The position numbers and the translations under genes are program-made. Shown here in pieces: positions 1-5,569 of a stretch of 5,569 nt of DNA. Within the stretch, counting starts at the first letter, position 1, and every line of letters begins with the position of its first letter. The stretch is from an uncultured Bacteroides sp. (GTDB lineage Bacteria > Bacteroidota > Bacteroidia > Bacteroidales > UBA11471), in contig CAJLYN010000156.1 of the NCBI GenBank assembly GCA_905210875.1, positions 1 to 5,569 on the forward strand. Reading direction: 5' to 3'. The notes beneath the pieces are model-generated. The model did not search any database. It was not told the DNA's origin and saw nothing but the letters and a program-made list of their open reading frames with translations.

Positions 1-413
1 ATTTGCAGCAGTATGCGCACGCCGCGGAACTCGACGACGACCCGTCTGTCGCCCGGTGTGAAACGCTTGTCCTCGCCGCCGAAAGTAAAGAGGTGATGCT
101 TGTCGTAGCAGGAGGTTTCGCCGTCGGGTTTCACAAAGTAGAAGTGGTTGTAGTACCGCCCGTTCTCTTCCACGGCCACGCTGCCCGCCACGGCGCAGTC
201 ATATTGCGCCGCCCACTCCTTCATGCAGTGCAGGGTGAGGTTGTCGGCCGGCTCGGCCACCCCTTGGGGTTCGGTGCAGAATCCGGTCGAGAACATCTCG
301 GGCAGTACCAGCAGGTCGGCCCGTTCGCAGCCGGCCAGAATCTCCGCCACATGCTCGCGGTTGGCCGCCGGATTGCCCCAGACAATATCGTTTTGAAAAA
401 TGGCAATTTTCAT
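1..413 (-). CDS. Omega-amidase, nitrilase superfamily (YafV/Nit2-like), N-terminal 137 residues, cut by window edge
   Basis: The reading frame starts at the ATG on 413-411 and stays open to the window edge, giving 137 full codons. The N-terminus (MKIAIFQNDIVWGNPAANRE) has the usual nitrilase-fold opening strand. LPEMFSTGF at residues 37-45 carries the expected catalytic glutamate (E39), and YDKHHLFTFGGE at 103-114 carries the expected catalytic lysine (K105). The catalytic cysteine should follow directly after RILLQ (133-137) in a CYDLRFP-type motif, just outside the window. The PEMFSTGF and YDKHHLF motifs match the YafV/Nit2 branch, which hydrolyses omega-amides of keto acids such as alpha-ketoglutaramate or ketosuccinamate in the cytosol; the substrate is inferred from the family. 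Family members are about 255-275 residues, so roughly half is present. The gene is GC-rich and has its own promoter and an upstream terminator, so it is probably a housekeeping neighbour unrelated to the restriction system. Confidence 0.88.
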   Translation of the reverse strand, partial: MKIAIFQNDIVWGNPAANREHVAEILAGCERADLLVLPEMFSTGFCTEPQGVAEPADNLTLHCMKEWAAQYDCAVAGSVAVEENGRYYNHFYFVKPDGETSCYDKHHLFTFGGEDKRFTPGDRRVVVEFRGVRILLQ

Positions 414-434
414 GGTATTTTCGATAAGAAAGTA

Positions 435-442
435 CAAAGTTA
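435..442 (-). promoter_or_regulatory. Bacteroidota -7 promoter element for the omega-amidase gene
   Basis: The minus strand reads TAACTTTG, an exact match to the Bacteroidota -7 consensus TAnnTTTG, and lies 21 bases before the ATG at 413. The surrounding region is AT-rich. At the usual spacing of about 19 bases upstream there is only a weak TTTT/CTTT rather than TTTG, so the -33 element is poor. Transcription would begin near 429 and give a leader of about 16 bases. The same ten bases (TAACTTTGTA on the minus strand) occur before hsdR. Confidence 0.6.
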
Positions 443-448
443 ATGATT

Positions 449-499
449 TTATCGGCAAATAAAAGAAATATTTTATGTTTCTGCTCGTTTGCCCGATAA
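449..499. repeat. Imperfect inverted repeat upstream of the omega-amidase gene
   Basis: The arms are TTATCGGCAAA at 449-459 and TTTGCCCGATAA at 488-499. They pair over 11 of 12 positions with one bulged base and are separated by 28 AT-rich bases. The left arm falls between the -7 element at 435-442 and the expected -33 position. It could be an operator or a weak hairpin. Chance is possible in such AT-rich DNA, and no known regulator site is recognised. Confidence 0.35.
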
Positions 500-594
500 T
501 TTAAAATTTTCTTTTTCTGCTCAGCAATAAAAATAAGGCAGAATGGCTGAAATTTATATCGCCGGACTTTTTCTTGTTGTGTGATAAATAGGAA

Positions 595-617
595 GGGCTG
601 GAGCTTGACTCCAGCCC
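595..617 (-). terminator. Hairpin terminator after hsdR
   Basis: A perfect 9-base-pair stem (GGGCTGGAG at 595-603, CTCCAGCCC at 609-617) closes a five-base loop. It starts 33 bases after the hsdR stop codon. On the minus strand the stem is followed by TTCCTATTTATC, which is U-rich in RNA but not an unbroken U run. Its position between the end of a long operon and a separately promoted gene supports a terminator role. The stem is symmetric, but the plus strand has no convergent gene here, so I assign it to the minus strand. Confidence 0.75.
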
Positions 618-650
618 CTCATGCAGTAATGAGAAAAATTTCTTATCAGG

Positions 651-3600
651 TCAATCGTTTTCCGACCACATTTCGCACTGTTCCATGATTGTGTTCAAGG
701 CATCTTCCTGACCCTCGGGTGGGTAGTGATATTTGCGCAGCAATCGTTTTACGAGTCGTCGCATTCCGGCGCGGGCGCTCTCTTTCAGATTCCAGTCGAT
801 GGTTTTATTTTTTCGCAGAGCATCGGTCAGTTCACGCGTGATAGCCAGTAGCTGATCATTGGAGTAGAAGTCGCGTACGGCTTCGGGTTTGGTCAGTGCG
901 TCATAGAAAGCGAGTTCTTCCGGGCTAAGGTGTAATGCCTCGCCTGCTTTTTCTCCGTTGATGATTTCACGCGCAGTCTTCAACAGTTCTTCGATGACCT
1001 CTTCATTGGTCAAGAGGCCCTTTAAATAATTGCTCATAGCCTGGGCGAGAATCTCCGAAAACTTGGCAGCGCGCACGGTATTTGTGCGGCGGTATATCTG
1101 CACCTGTTCATCAATAAGTTTACGCAGCAGTTCCACGGCCAGATTCTTCTCTTTCATGTGGCCTATCTCTTCGAGAAATTTCGGGTCGAACAGCGAAAAC
1201 TCTTTCTGTACGTCCGAGAAGAGATTGATAACACCTTCGCTCTGAATGCTCTGTTTGAGCAGTTCGTTGATGCGCTCGTTGATTTCACGGAACGAAATTT
1301 TGCCTTTGCCCTCGACGCGGGTCAAGAGTGTGCGCACAGCTTCGAAATAGGCAGCTTCGAGTCGTTGTTCTTGATTCAGCAAACTCCGACACAGCGACAA
1401 TGCCTGTCTGAGCAGGAGCGATTCGCGAATGTACGATTCCTTTATCTCGGTTCGTTCCGGAGCCTGTAAGAAGTCGGCACCGCCGCTGATGGCGTGGGCT
1501 CGTGCGAGGTCCGACTCGCCGCGAAATCCCGTATAATCGTAGTCGTGCAGCAGGTCGCGACACACTTCGAGTTTTTTCTGAAATTCCGGATAGGCAGTCT
1601 GTGCAATGTCGGGGTTGCCGTAGTTCTGTCGGTCGCGCAGCGTATATTCTTTCATGGCCTGTCTCAATGCCGAGGCGATGCCCACATAATCTACCACCAG
1701 ACCGCCCTGCTTGTCGCCGAATACGCGGTTCACGCGGGCGATAGCCTGCATCAGGTTATGGCCTGCCATTGGCTTGTAGACATACATTGTCGACAGTGAG
1801 GGCACGTCAAAGCCCGTCAGCCACATATCCACCACGATAACGATTTTCAGCGGGCCGTTGTTGTCTTTGAACCGCCGTTCCAATTCTTTCTTGTAGGTAT
1901 CGTTGCCAATTATGGGGCGCCACTCCTCGGGATCCTTGTTGCTCGACGTCATCACCACGGCCAGTTTCTCCTGCCAGGTGGGGCGCATTTCAAGTATCCG
2001 GTGGTAAATCTTCATCGCTATCGTTCGCGAGTAGGCCACAATCATAGCTTTGCCGGTCTGCTCATATTGGCGGAACTCCTCGTAGTGCTTCACGATGTCG
2101 TCGCACAGCGAAGCCACCGTCTCGTCGGCACCCAGTATCGAGTCGATACGTCCCAGTTCGCGCTTGCTCTTCTCTATGGCGTACCCCTCGGCTTCCTCGG
2201 CCATGGCGTCATATTCGGCATCGATGCGGCGCAAAGTCTCCTCGTCGAGGTGGAGATTTACGACCCGACTCTCGTAGAAGACCGGTCGTGTGGCACCGTC
2301 TTCCACCGCCTGTGTCATATCGTAGACATCGATGTAGTCGCCAAATACTTCGCGTGTCGAGCGGTCTTTCTGAGCAATAGGGGTTCCTGTGAAACCGATA
2401 TAGGTAGCATTGGGCAGGGCATTGCGCACCAGACGAGCCGCACCAGAGCGCACACGGCCCGTGCGCGCGTCGATATGCTCTTCGAGCCCATACTGGCTGC
2501 GGTGTGCCTCGTCGACCATTACTACGATGTTGCGCCGCTCCGACAGTGGCTCGTCGCCCTCTTCAAACTTCTGCATTGTCGAGAAGAATATGCCGTTGAC
2601 CTTTCGCCCCGACAGCAACTGGCGCAGATGGGTGCGGCTTTCGGCCTGCACCGGCACTTGCCGCAAGAAGTCGCTGCACTGTGCAAACTGGCCGTAGAGC
2701 TGGCCGTCGAGGTCGTTGCGGTCGGTCAGTACGACGATTGTAGGCGAGGCCATTGCCTGTTGCAACCGCTTGGCAAAGAAGACCATCGACAGCGACTTGC
2801 CGCTTCCCTGCGTGTGCCAGAATACCCCGCCGCGGCCGTCCGTTTCGGCGGCGCGGAGCGTCGAATCGACGGCCTTGCGCACGGCGTAGAACTGATGGTA
2901 GGCGCTCAATATCTTGATGTCTTGCCCGTCCTTCTCCGAGCAGCAGATGAAGCCGCCGAGCAGCTCGATGAGGCGGCTCTTCTCGAACATCCCGCGGAAG
3001 AGGACGTCGAAATTGGCGTAGCGCGTGTCCTCGTTCGAACCGTCCACGGTCTTCCACTCCATGAATCGGTCCTCGCCCGCCGTGATGGTCCCGGCCTTGG
3101 TCGTGGCCAGGTCGCTCATCACGCAGAAAGCGTTGTAGACGAACAGCGAGGGAATCTCCTGCATGTAGTTGCGCAGCTGGGCGTAGGCCTCCGAGACGTC
3201 GGTCGCCTCGCGCGAGGGGGATTTCAGCTCGACGACCACCAGCGGCAACCCGTTGACAAACACCACAATGTCGGCCCTTCGCACCGAACGCTCCTCAACC
3301 GTCCACTGGTTCGCGACCGTGAACCGGTTGCGCATCGGGAGGTCGTAATCCACCAGCCGCACCAGTCCGGCACGCTGTTCGCTTCCGTCGAAGTAGTTGA
3401 CCGCCACGCCGTTCTGGAGCATGTCGGTGAACCGGGCGTTTTTGCGGGCGAGCGAACCGCTTTCGATGTTTCGGATGCGGGCGATTGCCTCGTCGATGGC
3501 GGCGCGCGGAAGCGAGGGGTTTATGCGGACGAGTGCCTCGTCGAGAATCTCCGGACAGAGGGGCTCAGCGAAGTCCCTCACGACATCGGGGCCGTAGAGG

Positions 3601-3671
3601 TACTCGTAGCCGAGCAGGTCTCGGAAGATTTCGAGGATGGCGTTTTCGAAATTGGCTTCGGTGAAGGGCAT
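651..3671 (-). CDS. hsdR: Type I restriction enzyme HsdR, restriction and translocation subunit (complete)
   Basis: This 1006-residue protein is the ATP-driven translocase and nuclease of a type I restriction system, and acts in the cytosol bound to HsdM2HsdS. The N-terminal RecB-like nuclease has an aspartate at D134 (RRADIVVF), then E148-L149-K150 in VVVELKS, and a QxxxY pair at Q165/Y169. The superfamily 2 helicase motifs are all intact: Walker A HTQGSGKS at 286-293, VLTDRNDLDGQL at 314-325, DEAH at 387-390, TGTP at 428-431, VVDMWLTGFDVP at 613-624 and QAIARVNR at 642-649. The C-terminal helical domain ends in the family-typical TIDWNLKESARAGMRRLVKR (957-976) followed by YHYPPEGQ. The start MPFTEANFENAILEIF is a normal HsdR beginning. 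Length and motifs indicate a functional enzyme. It lies 21 bases after the membrane-protein gene, and a promoter-like element lies in that gap. GC content falls from about 60% in the N-terminal half to about 45-50% near the C-terminus. Confidence 0.97.
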   Translation of the reverse strand: MPFTEANFENAILEIFRDLLGYEYLYGPDVVRDFAEPLCPEILDEALVRINPSLPRAAIDEAIARIRNIESGSLARKNARFTDMLQNGVAVNYFDGSEQRAGLVRLVDYDLPMRNRFTVANQWTVEERSVRRADIVVFVNGLPLVVVELKSPSREATDVSEAYAQLRNYMQEIPSLFVYNAFCVMSDLATTKAGTITAGEDRFMEWKTVDGSNEDTRYANFDVLFRGMFEKSRLIELLGGFICCSEKDGQDIKILSAYHQFYAVRKAVDSTLRAAETDGRGGVFWHTQGSGKSLSMVFFAKRLQQAMASPTIVVLTDRNDLDGQLYGQFAQCSDFLRQVPVQAESRTHLRQLLSGRKVNGIFFSTMQKFEEGDEPLSERRNIVVMVDEAHRSQYGLEEHIDARTGRVRSGAARLVRNALPNATYIGFTGTPIAQKDRSTREVFGDYIDVYDMTQAVEDGATRPVFYESRVVNLHLDEETLRRIDAEYDAMAEEAEGYAIEKSKRELGRIDSILGADETVASLCDDIVKHYEEFRQYEQTGKAMIVAYSRTIAMKIYHRILEMRPTWQEKLAVVMTSSNKDPEEWRPIIGNDTYKKELERRFKDNNGPLKIVIVVDMWLTGFDVPSLSTMYVYKPMAGHNLMQAIARVNRVFGDKQGGLVVDYVGIASALRQAMKEYTLRDRQNYGNPDIAQTAYPEFQKKLEVCRDLLHDYDYTGFRGESDLARAHAISGGADFLQAPERTEIKESYIRESLLLRQALSLCRSLLNQEQRLEAAYFEAVRTLLTRVEGKGKISFREINERINELLKQSIQSEGVINLFSDVQKEFSLFDPKFLEEIGHMKEKNLAVELLRKLIDEQVQIYRRTNTVRAAKFSEILAQAMSNYLKGLLTNEEVIEELLKTAREIINGEKAGEALHLSPEELAFYDALTKPEAVRDFYSNDQLLAITRELTDALRKNKTIDWNLKESARAGMRRLVKRLLRKYHYPPEGQEDALNTIMEQCEMWSEND

Positions 3672-3687
3672 AAATTCACTTTTTTTA

Positions 3688-3717
3688 CAAAGTTACGAGA
3701 AAATCGTGAATCCCAAC
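3688..3717 (-). promoter_or_regulatory. Candidate Bacteroidota promoter for hsdR, overlapping the preceding stop codon
   Basis: The minus strand has TAACTTTG at 3695-3688, an exact TAnnTTTG -7 match. An 18-base spacer precedes it, and before that is GTTG at 3717-3714, three of four matches to the -33 TTTG. The first three bases of the -7 element are the TAA stop of the upstream membrane-protein gene. Transcription would start near 3682, about ten bases before the hsdR ATG. It could let hsdR be expressed apart from hsdS. Activity is inferred from consensus match and position only. Confidence 0.5.
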
Positions 3718-4163
3718 GATATGGCTGACAATATGATGGCTACAATGGAGGTTATCAAGGTTATTCGGTAGTTTCTTTTTTGAATAGCTATCTCTTTTTC
3801 CTTGTCTTGTTCCTGTTTGATTCGGATGAAATATTCCCGTTCCTGCTGCAGAATGGTTGAGATTGCATTGATACCCTCTTGAAAACATCGTTCCCAACCG
3901 GCTTCTGTCTCCCGTTGTCCATAAGCTTGATACGCAAAATATCCGGAAAAGCGGCTTTCGAACGATACGGTTGCTATTGCTCGCAATGTGCTTTCTCGAC
4001 CTCCAATCTTTTGCAAGGTTTTTATGACATCCTTTTTCAAACGATCCCCTGGATTTTCGATATAATTTCTGATAGGGCTATTATATAATGGGGCATTATT
4101 GATGTGGGACTTTATATCTGCAATTTTTGCATCCAATATGGCAATGGCTTCGGCGGGTGTCAT
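3693..4163 (-). CDS. Unidentified 156-residue tail-anchored membrane protein between hsdS and hsdR
   Basis: I do not recognise this family. The protein opens with MTPAEAIAILDAKIADIK, has a predominantly helical, charged soluble part (about residues 1-110), then a lysine/glutamate-rich probable coiled coil (about 105-130, REYFIRIKQEQDKEKEIAIQ). It ends in one hydrophobic helix (about 134-155, ITLITSIVAIILSAISLGFT) with a one-residue tail. The basic QKRNYR just before the helix predicts that the soluble part stays in the cytosol. There is no signal peptide and no catalytic motif that I can name. The ATG at 4163 is the only methionine in the protein, so the start is well determined unless a non-ATG codon is used. 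It begins 23 bases after the hsdS stop and ends 21 bases before hsdR, so it is very probably co-transcribed with the restriction genes. It could be an accessory defence or regulatory protein, or a neutral passenger. Confidence 0.8.
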   Translation of the reverse strand: MTPAEAIAILDAKIADIKSHINNAPLYNSPIRNYIENPGDRLKKDVIKTLQKIGGRESTLRAIATVSFESRFSGYFAYQAYGQRETEAGWERCFQEGINAISTILQQEREYFIRIKQEQDKEKEIAIQKRNYRITLITSIVAIILSAISLGFTIFS

Positions 4164-4186
4164 GCGAGCGGTTTTGTAAGTATGGG

Positions 4187-5389
4187 TTATTCGATTGCTA
4201 TTTCTCCGGCCATCAATTTGGGCAGCAGGGTGTCGCGCAGGGCGGAAAGGTTTTCTTGTTCTATTGTTAGATTTTTTATTTCAGAGTCTATTTTTTCTAC
4301 TATCTCCTCGAATTCGTTAATTACGGATTCTTTCGGAATAATTATAGACAATCCTTCAATCTCTTTTCTATTGATACAACCAAAAACAGTTCCTTCGCCA
4401 TTGTATTGCTCTAATAAAGGTTTTAGAGATTGTAGAAGATAAAGGATAAAGGAATTGCATCCATGTTTTGATTTAATAGCAGCAAGGCCTCGACCTATAC
4501 AACATGTATTTTTTGCAATGTTTATATCTCCTACCGGTGCGCGAACGCTTAATAATACGCTATTTATTTCCGCTATGCGTGTAGGTTCTGTCGTGTATAA
4601 TCTGATAGATGGGAATCTATTGCCAAATTCTGCCCGACCTTGATAAAAAATAATACCGTCCCCTTCTTCATTGTAACTGCTACCTTTGGGAGATTGTCCC
4701 ATTGTAATATCGGCTACCTCTGATAAATTTCCTACTTTCCAGCCTTGGGGGATTTTGCCTAATTCGGAATCGACAAAGGGGCCGTTGCGGAAGGGCTCGA
4801 AATCGACAAACCACGACCGGAAGAGGGCCTGCGCCTGTGCCTCCAAATTCGCGTTAATCCGCTGATTCAATTCGATTTTATCATCCAACGATCCCAAAAT
4901 CCCCGCAATCCGCCGCTGCTCGTCAAGAGACGGCAGAGTTAAGGTAAATTCTCCAATAGAATTTGCGCTAATATTAGGTTGAGCTGTTTCGCTATCTATA
5001 TGATTTCGTATGTGGCTAAAGAATGTATTTTGACACAAGTAATAATATAGATAGTTCTTATCTATATATTTATCAATAGGTTTAAATAGCAAAACCCGTT
5101 GATTGATGTAAGCTTTTTTTTCAGATACAATTCGTCCTAATTTCCCGATAGTAGCACCAGTCATCGCCAAAACATAATCGCCTTTCTCTGTTTTATATTT
5201 TTCCAGTTTTTGACTACTATATTGTGATATGTCTATTCCTGTCAAAGATGACATATCTACAATTGGAGGTTGAATATCTGCAATTTTTATTACTTTGTCA
5301 GGATAATTCCCAAAATCTTTGCTTTTAAAAGCAAAGCCCGCAACAAATGTGCATATATCTCCCAGTCGGTATGTTTTCCACTCACTCAT
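4187..5389 (-). CDS. hsdS: Type I restriction-modification specificity subunit HsdS (complete)
   Basis: The 400-residue protein recognises the two halves of a split DNA target and holds two HsdM and two HsdR subunits. It has the usual two-repeat plan. The first recognition domain spans about 1-152 (start MSEWKTYRLGDICTFVAGFA). The central conserved spacer runs from about 153 to 212, with LPSLDEQRRIAGILGSLDDK at 152-171, a helix through NLEAQAQALFRSWFVDFEPF, and FVDSELGKIPQGWK at 205-218. The second recognition domain, about 213-352, has the recurrent GQSP and SVRAPVGDINIA motifs. A distal conserved helix ends in LSALRDTLLPKLMAGEIAIE (381-400). Length is normal and I see no frameshift. The gene begins 13 bases after the preceding stop with only A-rich sequence before it, so it is probably expressed from an upstream promoter. 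The recognition domains are AT-rich (about 22% GC in 5041-5100), while the conserved parts reach about 58%. The recognised sequence cannot be read from the protein by eye. Confidence 0.96.
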   Translation of the reverse strand: MSEWKTYRLGDICTFVAGFAFKSKDFGNYPDKVIKIADIQPPIVDMSSLTGIDISQYSSQKLEKYKTEKGDYVLAMTGATIGKLGRIVSEKKAYINQRVLLFKPIDKYIDKNYLYYYLCQNTFFSHIRNHIDSETAQPNISANSIGEFTLTLPSLDEQRRIAGILGSLDDKIELNQRINANLEAQAQALFRSWFVDFEPFRNGPFVDSELGKIPQGWKVGNLSEVADITMGQSPKGSSYNEEGDGIIFYQGRAEFGNRFPSIRLYTTEPTRIAEINSVLLSVRAPVGDINIAKNTCCIGRGLAAIKSKHGCNSFILYLLQSLKPLLEQYNGEGTVFGCINRKEIEGLSIIIPKESVINEFEEIVEKIDSEIKNLTIEQENLSALRDTLLPKLMAGEIAIE

Positions 5390-5402
5390 TCTACTTTATT
5401 TT

Positions 5403-5569
5403 TTATTCGGCCGAATTATGAAAAGCTATATTATCTATTCTTTTTTGTTCTCTCTGAACAAAATCATATAATTCTTTCTCAAACCTCTTTTTCCCCTCTA
5501 TTAGATAGTCTGAAATCTGATAGCAAAAGACATTCATTAAGTTTATAGCTCTATCCAAATCATTCTTTC
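5403..5569 (-). CDS. C-terminal 54 residues of an unidentified gene upstream of hsdS
   Basis: An open frame enters from the window edge and stops at the TAA on 5405-5403. It reads KNDLDRAINLMNVFCYQISD, continues through YLIEGKKRFEKELYDF, and ends in RIDNIAFHNSAE. The segment looks helical and highly charged, with no membrane helix. It does not resemble the HsdM ends I know, so it may be an accessory gene lying between hsdM and hsdS, but 54 residues are too few to name a family. The other two minus-strand frames are interrupted by stops here. The 13-base gap to hsdS supports membership of the same operon. It is AT-rich like the neighbouring hsdS recognition domain. Being real coding sequence is inferred from the open frame, composition and spacing. 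Confidence 0.6.
   Translation of the reverse strand, partial: KNDLDRAINLMNVFCYQISDYLIEGKKRFEKELYDFVQREQKRIDNIAFHNSAE

Noticed and set aside
3..443. Plus-strand open frame of 146 codons
   Set aside because: It is antisense to the omega-amidase, whose minus-strand frame has the catalytic glutamate and lysine motifs.
2563..3057. Minus-strand open frame of 164 codons in another frame inside hsdR
   Set aside because: It is arginine- and proline-rich out-of-frame translation of GC-rich hsdR sequence with no frameshift in the real gene.
2001..3728. Long plus-strand open frame of 575 codons
   Set aside because: It lies opposite the GC-rich part of hsdR, has no recognisable domain, and is fully explained by codon bias of an intact hsdR with every helicase motif on the minus strand.
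3685..3897. Alternative minus-strand frame of 70 codons overlapping the membrane-protein gene
   Set aside because: It lacks domain-like features, whereas the overlapping 156-residue frame has a coherent coiled coil and membrane helix.
4187..5389. Phase-variable hsdS shufflon
   Set aside because: No recombinase gene, silent hsdS fragment or long inverted repeat of the conserved segments is present in the window, so inversion cannot be claimed here.
5270..5548. Plus-strand open frame of 92 codons near the right end
   Set aside because: It crosses the start of hsdS and the end of the upstream gene in antisense, and its phenylalanine/serine-rich content reflects AT-rich DNA.
1..5569. CRISPR array, tRNA, rRNA or insertion sequence
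   Set aside because: I saw no regularly spaced repeats, cloverleaf sequence, transposase or terminal inverted repeats on reading both strands.

Overview
The window looks like chromosomal DNA from a member of the Bacteroidota, most likely a moderately GC-rich gut Bacteroidales such as an Alistipes- or Parabacteroides-like lineage. Two gene starts are preceded by an exact TAACTTTG, which matches the Bacteroidota -7 promoter element TAnnTTTG. No clear Shine-Dalgarno sequence is visible before the starts I examined, which is usual for this phylum. The genus is inference. All genes that I can support lie on the minus strand, so transcription runs from high to low coordinates.

Layout in transcription order. 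5569-5403 is the last 54 codons of an unidentified gene that enters from outside the window. 5389-4187 is hsdS, the specificity subunit of a type I restriction-modification system. 4163-3693 is a small gene for an unidentified 156-residue protein with a single C-terminal membrane helix. 3671-651 is a complete hsdR, the restriction and translocation subunit. 617-595 is a strong hairpin that probably terminates the operon. 413 to the window edge is the first 137 codons of a nitrilase-superfamily omega-amidase (YafV/Nit2-like) with its own promoter.

The system: HsdS chooses the DNA target, HsdM (not in the window, presumably encoded upstream beyond 5569) methylates it, and HsdR cuts unmethylated DNA after ATP-driven translocation. 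The genes from 5569 to 3693 are tightly packed, with gaps of 13 and 23 bases. The gap before hsdR is 21 bases and contains a candidate promoter whose first three bases are the stop codon of the membrane-protein gene, so hsdR may also be transcribed separately. The restriction system itself is familiar. The part most worth following up is the tail-anchored gene between hsdS and hsdR, together with the unidentified gene before hsdS.

Base composition is uneven. The omega-amidase and the N-terminal half of hsdR are about 60% GC, and the C-terminal part of hsdR is nearer 45-50%. The two target-recognition domains of hsdS are very AT-rich, while the conserved segments of the same gene are about 55% GC. 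This fits exchange of recognition domains by recombination.
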